The notes beneath the pieces were generated by a model. That model was not told the origin of the DNA. It made no database searches and worked only from the letters and a program-made list of their open reading frames with translations. 64,000 bases of DNA from Erinaceus europaeus (lineage: Eukaryota; Chordata; Mammalia; Eulipotyphla; Erinaceidae), in assembly GCF_950295315.1 (NCBI RefSeq), contig NC_080185.1, forward strand, positions 44,187,237 through 44,251,236, written 5' to 3'. Made by a program: the position numbers and the translations under genes. Shown piece after piece: positions 44,101 to 53,808 of the stretch (positions are counted from its first letter, which is position 1; every line of letters starts with the position of its first letter).

Positions 44101-44860
44101 AGAAAAGGAAGAGAATTTTTTTTAAAAAAAGTATAGTATTAGAACAAAAACAGGCACTCAGACCAATGAACATAATATAAATCCCAGAAATAAAAACACA
44201 CATATATGAAAATCTAATATATAACAAAGGTTCTCAATGGGAGAAAAGAAAGACTCTTTAACAAGTGGTGTTTAAAAAACTGGACAGTCAGGGCTGGGTG
44301 GTGGCACATCTGGTTGAGCGTACTTGTTACAGTGAGCAAAGACTTGGTTCAAGCTCCCGGTCCTCAACTGCAAGGGGAAAGTTTTGTGAGTGATGAAACA
44401 GGGCTGCAGGTGTCTCTCTGCCTTCCTATCACCACCTTCCCTCTCAATTTCTGGCTGTCTCTATCCAATAAATAAAAAAAAGAAAAGAAAAACTGAACAG
44501 TCATATGTAGAAGAATGAAACTAGACCATCAGTTAAAACCACGCACCAAAATTAACTCAAAGTGAATTAAAAATCTAGATGTTAGGCCTGGAAATAAATA
44601 AGCAAATGAACAAACAAACACACAGGACACAACATAAGTGAAACACTTCAGGATTTGAACATCAAATATATATTTTAAGACTCAACCCCATGGGCCTGGG
44701 AAACTGAGAAAAAGAATAAGCAGATAGGAATACAACAGATTGAAAAGTTTCTACACATCAAAAGAAACTGCCCCAAAGATGAAAAAGTAACCAAGCAATT
44801 GGGAGAAGATATCTGCATACCACACATCTGACAGGAAATGGATATCAAAGGTTTACAAAG
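44101..44860 (+). mobile_element. Older L1 ORF2 fragment, split by a SINE
   Basis: 44105-44289 and 44500-44860 are one ORF2 segment (GACCAATGAACATAATATAAATC, AGAAGAATGAAACTAGACC, TTGGGAGAAGATATCTGC), separated by a SINE-A2. Confidence 0.78.
44290..44490 (+). mobile_element. SINE-A2 nested in L1
   Basis: Sense head GGGCTGGGTGGTGGCACATC, B box GGTTCAAGCTCC, CT-rich body and CCAATAAATAAAAA tail. AAAACTG(G/A)ACAGTCA occurs on both sides, at about 44275-44289 and just after 44490. Confidence 0.92.
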
Positions 44861-44992
44861 GTGTTTTCTTTTGAGGCCTCTCTCCTTGGCTGTAGTCAGC
44901 TACCTTCTTGATGTGTCCTCACATGTTCCTTTCACTGTCTCTATCCTACATGCACAGGTTGAATCTGTGTTCAAATCTCATCTTCTTTTAAA

Positions 44993-45000
44993 AAAATTAT

Positions 45001-45042
<42 letters not shown>

Positions 45043-45125
45043 GGGGAGAGAGATGGCAGGAATTAAACTTGGGACCTCATACTTGCAAGTTTTATGCTCT
45101 TGTCACTGTGCTTGTAGCTTTAATA
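44993..45125 (-). mobile_element. SINE-B/C with (GA)n
   Basis: (GA)n at 45004-45039, AATTAAACTTGGGACCTC B-box region and a short head. Confidence 0.75.
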
Positions 45126-45308
45126 GTTTCTCATAAGCATAGCTGTCTTCTTGGGTTGGGCTAACTTGCATCCCCCCAAAAGATTAGTTTAATTGTCTCT
45201 TTGCAGAGTTTACCTACAAATGAGACTGCATTCTGAGTTAAGATTTCCCTATCTGAATGGGGGGTGGGGTTGAGCACAATTCAGTCCATAAAAAGCAACA
45301 CTTTTTTT

Positions 45309-45490
45309 CTTTTTTTTTTTTAAAGATTTATTTTTTTATGAGAAAGGAGAGACAGAGAAAGGGAGAGAGCGAGAGAGACAGAGAGAGACAGAGAGATAAC
45401 TAGACATCACTCTGTTATATCTGCTGCTGGAGACTGAACTCAGGACCTCATGCTTGAGATGCTTTATCCACTGTGCCACCTCCCAGACCA
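45309..45490 (-). mobile_element. SINE-C with TSD
   Basis: T-run, AAAGATTTATTTTTTTATGAG, GA-rich body, GACTGAACTCAGGACCTC B box and CACTGTGCCACCTCCC head. CAACACTTTTTT lies at 45296-45307 and 45491-45502. Confidence 0.88.
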
Positions 45491-45609
45491 CAACACTTTT
45501 TTCCCCCATATTCTTTTCACTACTGATACTTTGTTTTAACTTGTTTTCTTATTCACCGAACCTGTTATACATCTCTATCATTCACTTTTTTTTTTTTTAA
45601 TTTTTTTTT

Positions 45610-45808
45610 TTACTTTATGGATCGACCTCGTGGTGCATCCCGTGAGTACCCATTTATTGGGGAAACTGACGATCCTTCCTAGCCGACTGAATCCACATGG
45701 ATCCCAGTCACTTTCAAAGCCAGCAACAAGCAGCTCCTGACAGCTTTCAACCTGACGCTGTTGACTGGCTATGGAAGAAGGGCAAACGCTAGAAGAAGAA
45801 GAAGTAAA
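45610..45808 (+). mobile_element. Short Vingi-derived non-autonomous element
   Basis: The last ~65 bp (CCTGACGCTGTTGACTGGC ... GGCAAACGCTAG plus GAAGAAGAAG) match the 3' terminus of the Vingi insert at 10275-10329. The first ~130 bp (from CTTTATGGATCGACCTCGTGG) are not in that insert and carry no LINE coding region. The structure suggests an internally deleted or SINE-like derivative that borrows Vingi's 3' end. It is preceded by T-runs that may be another element's tail. Confidence 0.75.
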
Positions 45809-45814
45809 ATAAAA

Positions 45815-46130
45815 TAAAAAGTGGCGCTGGTGGTCTTGGCACAAACTCTGAGTCCCCACCTGCAGGGTGGAAGATTAAGGAGCTGTGAAGCAGTGCTATG
45901 AGTCAGTCAGTCTTTCTCTCTCTCTCTCCCCTCTCTCTCTTCTCTCTCTTCTCTCTCTCTCTCTCCCTCTCCCTCTCTCTCTCTCCCTCTTTCTCTCTTC
46001 ACTTCTTTACTTCCCTCATCTTTTTAAATTTCTCTCTACCCTATCACATAAAAGAGGAGAGAAGGATGCTGGGATGGGTGGGTTTGTCTGCAAGCATTGC
46101 ACTCCAGAGAAAACCCTGGTGGCAATAGAT
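45815..46130 (+). mobile_element. SINE-A2 with 3' tail module
   Basis: Head fragment AGTGGCGCTGGTGG, CCCACCTGCAGGGTGG, a long (CT)n-rich body (45910-46003), CTATCACATAAAAG, then the tail module (AACCCTGGTGGCAATAG) and CAAAACAAAAC tail. Confidence 0.85.
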
Positions 46131-46255
46131 AAAACAAAACAAAACAAACTCTTGATTTTTGGGCTACCAGTCAACATGTAAAATTGCGGATGATTACATC
46201 TGTAGTTGCTAGTGCCAATCAATCAAATATCAGCAAAAACACCTTTTTTTCTTAG

Positions 46256-46282
46256 ATCTACAGATGCTTTACATCTGTAGAT
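46256..46282. repeat. Perfect 11-bp inverted repeat, 5-nt loop
   Basis: ATCTACAGATG, loop CTTTA, CATCTGTAGAT. Its function is unknown and it is too short for a known RNA. Confidence 0.9.
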
Positions 46283-46299
46283 ATAAGAGGGCCTCTCCC

Positions 46300-46432
46300 A
46301 TGCCTTAGATTTATTATTATTATTTGCTAGAGCACTGCTCAGCTCAGGCTTATGGTGGTGTGGGAGACTGAGCCTGCAGCATTGGAGCTTCTGTCAGGAG
46401 GTTTTTGCGGAACCATTATGCCAAATACATCA
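46300..46432 (-). mobile_element. SINE-B, short
   Basis: (TTA)n tail complement, GAGCACTGCTCAGCTCAGGC, a degraded B box and a GGAACCATTATGCC head. Confidence 0.82.
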
Positions 46433-46479
46433 TGACTTTTCAGACAACCCAATACTTTCCCACCTCTCCAACTGAGTCA

Positions 46480-46615
46480 ATTATCACCCCATCCTAAATT
46501 CAGGAAAACACATCCAGAGAGGGGAAGGTGCTAACTTATGGTCACACAGCATATAAGTGCCTTCTGACTCCTAGTCTAGTGCTTTGTTCACTAGATAACC
46601 ACTTTGAAGTTATTC
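46480..46615 (+). mobile_element. MIR core
   Basis: AGAGAGGGGAAGGTGCTAAC, GGTCACACAGCATATAAG and CTAGTCTAGTGC are typical MIR wording in sense. Confidence 0.8.
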
Positions 46616-46837
46616 TAAGCCCCAAAGTAACCTATTCTTACTAAACAAATATATTTGTAGTCTGTTACTGTAGTTTGAATGCAGAATCTCTCAATCTCCT
46701 CTCTTTCCTATGTACCCTGAGTGTTTTTCTCATGTGTCCATAAAAGCTGCTGAGGACACTCCTGTTGATCCCACTGTTCTGCCACTTCTGTTTGAAAACA
46801 TCATGTAAAGCACCACTTCTTGAACCTATTTTCCCTA
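46616..46837. other. Spacer
   Basis: Nothing recognised. Confidence 0.5.
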
Positions 46838-47063
46838 TGTTTTTGAGAAATTTATTGATTCATTTATTTTTATTTGCTAGGTCAGAGATAAATTGAGAGG
46901 AAAAGGGGACAGAGAGGGAGAAAGAGACAGAGAGAGACATTTGCATCACTGTTTTGCCACTTGTGTGAAGCTTCTTTCCTTACAAATGGGGACCAGGTTC
47001 TTGAACCCGGGCCGTCGCACATGGTAATGTGCTCTCAAACAAGTGTGTCACTGCTTGGCCCAC
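46838..47063 (-). mobile_element. SINE-A2, diverged
   Basis: TTTATTGATTCATTTATTTT start, purine-rich body, TCTTGAACCCGGGCC B box and a TGCTTGGCCC head end. Confidence 0.85.
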
Positions 47064-47071
47064 CTAATCTT

Positions 47072-47134
47072 TCTTTTAAAAAATATTTATTCACCAAATT
47101 TGATAGGACAGAGAAACACTGAGAGGGGAGAGAT

Positions 47135-47173
<39 letters not shown>

Positions 47174-47302
47174 GGCAGGATTTTGCACTCCTGCTTCACT
47201 GCCTGTGAAGCATCCCACTGCAGGTGGGGAGATGGTGCTTGAACCCCTGTCCTTGTTCATGGTGATGTGTGTATTCAACTGGATGCATAGCTGACTGGTC
47301 CC
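47072..47302 (-). mobile_element. SINE-A2 with (GATA)n
   Basis: AAAAAATATTTATTCACC start, (GATA)n at 47129-47172, CTGCAGGTGGGGAGATGG, GCTTGAACCCC B box and a degraded head. Confidence 0.87.
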
Positions 47303-47309
47303 TTGAACC

Positions 47310-48171
47310 TTTTTCTTTTCTTTTTCTTCCTTTTTTTTAATGGCAGGGATAAAGCAGTGATTTAGTGGTTATCAACTCAGTTTGTATTATACATTTTAAC
47401 TTACTAGCCAGGATTTCCATAGAAGCTCAAATTGATAACTTTAAATTCATCTTCTCAATGACAGTGTGAACTGTGTTTTCCACAGTTAGGCATTCACTGT
47501 GTAAGGGAGATATATAATAATTATCAAATAAGCATAAAGGAAAAGGCAATGAGTGTGTTTCTCTTAGTGAAAAAATAAATCAAAAGTAATACACCAACAG
47601 GTAAAACATGAAAATATAAATTCCATGAGTGTTTTGAGTTCTATCCAAAAGTACTTTCCAAAGGCAATTTTTCAAAGGTAATTCTTACAGTTTGATAAAG
47701 CTCAATAATGTGGCACTAACTTTAATTCTGGCAATTTTTGAGTAGCTGATTATTTATAAAGTCACCTAAAAAAAACCCCGTGAATAGAATTTCCATTTAT
47801 GGCATTTGAAATACCAAGTCAGCAATGCTCGGATCTCAGATTCCCGGTGGGTTTTTTGGTAGGCAAAGGGATAAACGTCAGAAAACATTAACAGCTACGG
47901 TCCGTATAGTTATTTGATCACTGTCTGAAAGAAACTATGAGAGAAAGATAAAAGTCCCATGCCTAAACAACCTAGGTAATAGTGATCAAACTAGTTGTGA
48001 ACAGGGAACTTCCTTTAATTTCCCAAACAGGAGTCCTGGAATTGAAAAGGAGAAACCTCCTCGAAGGCAAAGGAGTAAGAAAGTGGTCCCAGGCTGTAGC
48101 CAGGCAGTAGTCTGCGGGGGTGGGGGTGGGGGGGTGGTCAAGATCCTGACTCACAAGAGCCTTTTTGAGTT
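47310..48171. other. Low-repeat block upstream of the CpG island
   Basis: No transposon is recognised between about 47340 and 48100. The stretch 47440-47930 is non-repetitive and AT-rich with homeodomain-like cores, and could hold regulatory DNA for the nearby promoter. A G-run of GTGGGGG units is at 48119-48136. This is inference; no conservation data are available. Confidence 0.35.
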
Positions 48172-48320
48172 TGGAAACAGAGTATCACAATGGCTAAGAG
48201 CCTGGACTGCTTGAGGCTACAAAGAGCATAACCTTGGACAACTCTGACCTTTTCCTGTTTGGTCACTGGTAAGCTGGAGACAGTAATATGGATCTCAAGG
48301 AGGAGCGGTGAGAATAAATC
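48172..48320 (+). mobile_element. MIR
   Basis: ACAATGGCTAAGAGCCTGG, GACTGCTTGAGGCTAC, then AACCTTGGACAACTCTGACC: MIR 5' half and core in sense. Confidence 0.75.
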
Positions 48321-48877
48321 TAGTTCAGCACTGGGGTCAGGCTCAGAGCAGAGCTACACAGGCGAATGTATTCTTCTTGTCCTAGTAGTCTCTACTTCTG
48401 TGGAGAGGAGGGCAGAGGAAGCGTGCGGCGCCCTGGGAGGGAGAGAGATGAATGGTTGTGGGAGAGCCCAGGCCAGGCTGGTTCTCAGGTGCTTGTCCCG
48501 CGGAGAGAGAGCATGGCGGTGTCCAGATTACACCCCGCGCCCGGGGTCTGGGGTGACTCAGAGGGGTCACGGCCAAAGCCAAAGGCTGGCAGGAGGCACG
48601 GACGCGCCTCCTCCACGAGTGTGGCTGGAACTCCGGGCTGGCGCGCCGCTGGCCCTGGAGACTTGACAGTCCCCAGCACCCTAGCCTCCAGGTCCCCCGG
48701 GGGCCAAGCGGACTCCTAGTCGGGCGTGAGGGCCACCGGGCGCCCAGCCCGTCCCGGGCTCCAGCCTCACCACGCGTGGGTTCGGGTGGAGGAGTTGCGC
48801 TCGGACCCTCCGCACCGTCCTAGCCCCAGCTCCCCGCTGCCACCCGCGCAGGCGCCGCCAGGGCCACCCCCGCCGCC

Positions 48878-49045
48878 ATGTTTCCCCCGCCCGCCCCCGC
48901 GCGCCCTCCCTCCTCAACTGGGCTCCCGCCCCCTCCCGCGTCCCCCCACCCCCCGGTGAGGTCAGGCGGAGGCTCTGCCGCGGCGGTCGCGGCGGCTCGG
49001 CTCCTATTCCGGGGAAGCCTGGCACACGGACGCTTAGGACACTGA
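48878..49045 (+). other. 55-codon upstream reading frame in the CpG island
   Basis: GCCGCCATG at 48872-48880 is a strong initiation context, opening a 55-codon Pro/Ala-rich frame that stops with TGA at 49043-49045. It could be an upstream open reading frame if transcription starts upstream of 48878. Composition alone can explain it. Confidence 0.25.
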
Positions 49046-49267
49046 GCAGCGCGGCGCTTGGGTTAAGGTCGGGTGCTCTCTGCCTGCCTGCCTGCCTGCC
49101 TGCCTGCTGGGGAAGACAGCGCGAAGTGCCGGGGCGAGCCCGGGGGTGCGGAGGTGCGGGGGGCGGCTGCACAAGGGAGCTCCCGCTGAGCCCAGCGACT
49201 TGCTCTTTGGCCCTTGGGCGCAGCAGCCGGCGGACGGGCGGTGGGACGCCGGGACGCGGCGAACAAG
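48960..49267 (+). other. Candidate non-coding first exon, 5' start not defined
   Basis: The 3' edge is a good splice donor, AACAAG|GTGAGA at 49267/49268. No long ATG-initiated frame reaches it, so the exon would be 5' UTR. A weaker donor, CCG|GTGAGG, lies at 48955/48956. It includes a (TGCC)n tetranucleotide at 49081-49106. The left boundary is a guess taken from the GC-rich core. Confidence 0.4.
49081..49106. repeat. (TGCC)n tetranucleotide
   Basis: Six TGCC units in the candidate exon. Confidence 0.95.
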
Positions 49268-49500
49268 GTGAGACACGGTCCTGAAGTCGCCGCCGGGGCG
49301 CCAGCCACCGCCTCCCCGCCGCTGGGACCCCGCGCGTCGCTGTCTGCACCCCGGGGCCAAGGGGCAGGGAACCAGCTCCGCTGCTTGCACGCCCCCCGCG
49401 CACCCCCTCTTCTCCCACGTGCGGGTGCGCGCCCTCTCTCCCGCACCTTCTCACCCCTACCTCCTGGACTCGTTGGCTTCGCCTGACGCCTGGGTTCTTT

Positions 49501-50039
49501 TTAGGATCCCAGCACCCCGTTTCCCTCTTGTTTCTTTGTTACCCCCTCCACGATCTTCTCGTCCCAGCTTGGCTGCAGCTGTCCTGATCTGGGGTCCCTC
49601 AGGCTACCTCGATCCCACCGTCCCTTACCTTCTAACAGTTTATGCCTTTCGCTTTCCAACCCATCCCTTCCTGAAGATGTTCGAACTCCTCTGGCTTCCC
49701 TGGCTCCCAAAGTCAGGAGCACATTCTTCTCCCTCCCTCGAAGCTTGTAACTCCGCTCGGAAGGGCTTCATCTCTGGATGTCTTGGCTTCTTTCCTTTCA
49801 TCACAGTTTGAATTAATGACGTTCTTGGAAGCTTGCAGTCTTGCCTACGGTTTATTGGCATCGATGAGAATGATCCTCTAGTAAATACCCGCTAAGGAGT
49901 CCTAAAGTTTCTTTCTAGGTTTCAGTGACTTTGTCCAAGAACCACAACCACTTAATTTTAATTGTTAGCGTGTTTTTATGTAATCCAAGTGTCGCCAATC
50001 TGATTATTTCGCCAATCTGATTACTTCCTTCAGCCCAGC

Positions 50040-50088
<49 letters not shown>

Positions 50089-50682
50089 AGAGAGAAGGGA
50101 CTTTTGATGTCTGGCTCCGTTTCTCCATCTGCAAAGTGGGTTCTTCCATCGTTTTAATGTTCTCAGAGGAATCTAGTGGTTTGTGAGAAAGTCACTGAAC
50201 TGACTTTTTAGTGTCTCGGGCTGATTACTAAGTACATCAGATGGGAACTGATGAACTCAGGGGTTGAAAACTACCTTTAATAGGAGAATACCTTTTTTTT
50301 TAAGCCACAGTTTCTTACCGTTAATGTGTGTATGAACCCTTTGACCAGCATTTAAAAATATATATATATATATATCTCAGTCTAGATAACAAAGAGATCT
50401 AACTTGTGGCATTCCAGAATTGTGTAGTTAAGAAAGAGCATTTTTTCTGTGGATTGAAGATGGGTTTGCTCAAGTTGACTGCACACAATAACAGCTCTCT
50501 GTGGTAGCTTGGGGAATTCCCCTCCCCTCCCATGCCTTTGCCCTGCGAGGTGCCTTTAGTCACTTACCTGGAACTAGTGTGTGCAGAAAAGTAAATGGAG
50601 AAGCCCAGAGTGCAAGCAGGCACAGTGAACTAGCACAAGCTGAGGTTTGCCAGCTTTTTTTTTTCTTTCAGATGGTGCTCAT
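49501..50682. other. CpG-island shore and low-repeat DNA
   Basis: CpG frequency falls off. Contains a (GA)n at 50041-50086 and a (TA)n at 50359-50374. No exon can be supported. Confidence 0.6.
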
Positions 50683-50807
50683 ATTTGACTTTTTTTTTAA
50701 AACAAGAACACCACTCAGCTCTGGCTCTTGGGGGCTCAGAAGGATGAAACCTGGCACCTCACATATTCAAATCTGCTTGCTACCACAACACATATCTTCC
50801 TGGCCCT
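50683..50807 (-). mobile_element. SINE-B
   Basis: T-run, AACACCACTCAGCTCTGGC, GATGAAACCTGGCACC and a degraded head. Confidence 0.75.
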
Positions 50808-51392
50808 CACATTTGAAATCAGAGGAAAATGAAGTGATTACAGAGTTTGGATGTCATTTTGCATTTAAGACTATTGGCAAGACCTCCTTAATTACAAGTC
50901 CTTATACCATCCTTAAACTCAACAGAGTGAGGGGTTGTCTGCTTGATATAGGGCCAAGTGTGCACTAACTGGCAGTAATCACAGAAGAAGCCAAATGAAG
51001 GTGACAGCTCGTTTTTTACTATCCTGGTAACACTTCTTTTGGCGGTGAGACAATGAAGGTATTGATAGTTTCTGATGCAACCTCAATGAGATTAAAAAAA
51101 AACTGACAGATGAAAACCTCAACTTCGGGAAGGTTTTGAATCTGCCATTTTTATAAGCACACACTTTGAAAAGTGGAGTGTGACTAGAGAGAGAGTTAGT
51201 TGATGTTCTGAAGAAAGTGGTTCCCATAAAAACAGTAAAGGCTATTGCTTATCAGTTTACTGAGATAGCTTCTAAATGACCTGGGGTTTCCTCTCATTCA
51301 CTCAATGAATTCCTGATTTCATGTTAGTTCTAATAAAGGGGAGGGGGCAGGAAAAGCGGAGTATAATTAATGTACCCTTCTTAATCTGTAAC
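50808..51392. other. Non-repeat spacer
   Basis: No gene or repeat recognised. Confidence 0.5.
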
Positions 51393-51860
51393 TTTCTTTT
51401 AAAAAATATTTTCTTTCTTTATTGGATAGAGACAGAAATCAGTAGGAAAAAGGGAGATGCAGAGGGGAGAGGAGGGAGAGAGTTAGAGGGAGAGTTAGAT
51501 ATGGGGAGAGAGAGAGGAAATGAGAGAGAGAGAGAGAGAGAATATCAATCCAGGAGATTGAGATCTGCAGCACTGCTTCACTGCTCATAATGCTTTCCCC
51601 TTGAAGTGGGGACTCCTGGGCTTGAACCCAGGTCCTTGCACATTCTTTTTTGTTTGTTTTTAAGGATTTTATTTATTTATTCATGAGAAATGAAAGAAGA
51701 GAAAGAAAGAACCAGACATCATTCTGGTACATGTGCTGCCGGGGATTGAACTCAGGACCTCATGCTTGAGAGTCCAATGCCTTAACCATTATGCCACCTC
51801 CCGGACCATGTCCTTGCACATTCTAACATGTGCACTCTAACAGGTTCAACAGACTAGTCT
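51393..51860 (-). mobile_element. SINE-A2 split by a SINE-C
   Basis: 51393-51646 gives the tail complement, GA-rich body and the B box (CTTGAACCCAGG); 51810-51860 gives the head (ACATGTGCACTCTAAC). A SINE-C sits between. Confidence 0.88.
51647..51809 (-). mobile_element. SINE-C nested in SINE-A2
   Basis: Full reversed SINE-C: TTTATTTATTTATTCATGAG, CATCATTCTGGTACATGTGC, GGGATTGAACTCAGGACC and CACCTCCCGGACC. Perfect 15-bp TSD GTCCTTGCACATTCT at 51632-51646 and 51810-51824. Confidence 0.95.
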
Positions 51861-52115
51861 GCACTTTCCTTGACTGATCATTCTAGAAGTATATACTTGC
51901 CACTGTTTCTAAGAAAATGATTATCAACAGTAACGTTATGTCCCCCCCCCCACACACCTTTGGTGATTATGGAATCTATATCTAAGCTATGATCACCACT
52001 AGTGTGAACTAGGAAAAAACTCAAGGTGAATGTGAACTTGTTAGCATCATTTGCTCGGGATCTTCAGTACGACTTGACATGTATTTGCTAACTCAACTGT
52101 ACAGCTAGAAATTAT
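51861..52115. other. Spacer
   Basis: A C-run lies at 51943-51952. Nothing else is recognised. Confidence 0.5.
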
Positions 52116-52128
52116 CAGAGTGCATATT

Positions 52129-52348
52129 ACTTTTTAAAATTTAAAAAAAATTAATTATATTTATTTATTTATTGGATAGAGACAGTCAGAAGGGAAGGGG
52201 TGATTGGGAGACAGAGACACCTACAACACTGCTTCACCACTCATGAAGCTTCCCCCTGCAGGAGGGGACCAGAGTATCCAACCTGAGTCTTTGCACATTA
52301 TAACATGTGTGCTCAACCACTCAATCAGGTGCGCCACCACCTGGCCCC
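52129..52348 (-). mobile_element. SINE-A2 with 13-bp TSD
   Basis: Reversed full-length copy, ending GCGCCACCACCTGGCCCC. TSDs CAGAGTGCATATT are at 52116-52128 and 52349-52361. Confidence 0.94.
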
Positions 52349-52361
52349 CAGAGTGCATATT

Positions 52362-52668
52362 TCTAATGTTACTAAACATAACTGTAGCTCACCATTGAAT
52401 TATCCTCTCAGTTGTCTCTGCTTTTGAATTACTCTTCTCTGTACTTTGACTTATGGTGCTAGTGAAATGAGAAGTGCCAGTTTTCAAATTGGTTGGCTTC
52501 CTACTGCAGCCTCTTAGAGATTTTTCCCCCCTTTCTTAAATGCAGTGGTTGAAGCCAATCTGTTTTTTACTGTTGGGAAAAAGAGCCACAAGCATTTGTG
52601 AGACATCATCATATTTCTGAAAATGATGGAGAAGGATGAGCATTGAGAAAATAGCTCAATAATCACAA
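52362..52668. other. Spacer
   Basis: Nothing recognised. Confidence 0.5.
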
Positions 52669-52680
52669 AAAGGGAGACTT

Positions 52681-52926
52681 CCTCTTTTTTTTTAAATTTT
52701 TATTTATAAAAAGGAAACACCGACAAAAAACACCTGATAAGAGGGGTACAACTCCACACAATTCCCATCAGAACTCCGTATCCCATTCCTTCCCCTGATA
52801 GCTTTCCTATTCTTTATCCCTCTGGGAGTATGGACTCAGAGTCGTTATAGGATGCAGAAGGTGGAAGGTCTGGCTTCTGTAATTGCTTCCCCACTGAACA
52901 TGGGCGTTGACAGGTCGATCCATGCT
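52681..52926 (-). mobile_element. Short L1 3' end with 12-bp TSD
   Basis: 246 bp of L1 3' terminus, reversed. Perfect direct repeats AAAGGGAGACTT are at 52669-52680 and 52927-52938. Confidence 0.94.
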
Positions 52927-53027
52927 AAAGGGAGACTTTCTGAAGCTACTAACATGTTATACTTTCTTTGGTAAACATCTTCCATATTAGGCACAAGATT
53001 CCCTGTTCTTTTTTTGTTGTTTGTTTT

Positions 53028-53622
53028 TTCATTTTGTATTGATTTAATAATGATCAACAAGACTGTAGGATAAGAGGGGTACAATTCCCATACCCCTCTT
53101 ACCCTATGCTCTTATCAGTGTTTCTGTTTTATAAATAATTTTTTTTAAAAAAGAGGGGGTACAATTCCCACCACCAGAGCTCTGTATCCCATCCCCTCCA
53201 TTGGAGGCTTCCCTATTCTTTATCACTTTGGGAGTATGGATCCAGGATCATTATGGAGAGCAGAAGGTGGAAGGTCTGGCTTCTGTAATTGCTTCTCCAC
53301 TGGACAAGGGCATTGGTAGGTCAATCCATACTCCCAGCCTGTTTCTGTCTTTCCTTATTGAGGCAGGGCTCTGGAGAGGTGGGGTTCCAAGACACAATGG
53401 TGAGGTCCTCTGCCCAGGGAAGTCATGTTGGTGTCATGGTAGCATCTGCAACTTGGTGGCTGAAAAGCTTTAATATATAAAGCATAACAAATTGTTTCAT
53501 AATCAGGAACCTAAAGGTAAGAATATAGCAGATGAGATTTGGGGGGTCTCCCTTTTGAAAAAATCTAGGAAGTCTATTTTAGCTATTTTCCAAGGGGCCC
53601 ATGACTTTACTAATTTTGTTTA
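53028..53622 (-). mobile_element. L1 3' end carrying a tiny inverted L1 insert
   Basis: Reversed 3' UTR from a T-rich edge to about 53622. At 53090-53150 about 60 bp of the same L1 terminus is inserted in the opposite (plus) orientation, flanked by a duplicated UTR segment. Confidence 0.88.
53090..53150 (+). mobile_element. 61-bp L1 terminus, opposite orientation
   Basis: Sense L1 end (TACCCCTCTTACCCTATGC to ATAAATAATTTTTTTT and A6). It is flanked by an 18-19-bp direct repeat starting AAGAGGGG at 53072-53089 and 53151-53169; the second copy has one extra G. Confidence 0.88.
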
Positions 53623-53624
53623 AG

Positions 53625-53808
53625 CCCAGCAAATTCTTATTGCACATTAGACAGGACAAAGGGGGAGGGGGAGAAGAGAAGGAGAAAGATGGGGGCGGGG
53701 AGACAGACAGACACATGCCACTCCTGCACATTGAACACCTAGGTTCAAACCAGAAGTCTCAGGCATGTGGATCCCAAGCTCTCCCTATTGAGCTATCATC
53801 CAGACCCC
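53625..53808 (-). mobile_element. SINE-B-like, diverged
   Basis: Purine-rich body (53655-53710), GGTTCAAACCAGAAGTC region and an ATTGAGCTATCATCCAGACCCC head end. Confidence 0.65.

Larger units (their letters stand above)
48400..49500. promoter_or_regulatory. CpG island, candidate promoter
   Basis: Dense CpG and GC-rich sequence about 1.1 kb long, free of young repeats, in an otherwise AT-rich, CpG-poor window. It contains GC-box/KLF-type CCCGCCCCCTCCCGCG at 48925-48940, an AP-1-type TGACTCA at 48554-48560, and ATGGCGGC (YY1 core) on the minus strand at about 48872-48879. No TATA box is seen. This is how a broad mammalian promoter with its first exon looks. The gene is not identifiable, and direction is not proven: the best donor is on the plus strand (49267/49268), but the YY1 core and a good minus-strand donor at 49629/49628 (AAG|GTAAGG) leave the opposite or both directions open. 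Confidence 0.8.

Noticed and set aside
48681..49454. 257-codon minus-strand open frame in the CpG island
   Set aside because: Arg/Ala/Gly/Pro-rich and overlapped by several other open frames on both strands. This is expected from GC-rich sequence with few stop codons, and no domain is recognisable.
49501..49722. Minus-strand first exon from donor 49629/49628
   Set aside because: The donor matches consensus, but no further support exists. It is kept only as an argument that promoter direction is open.
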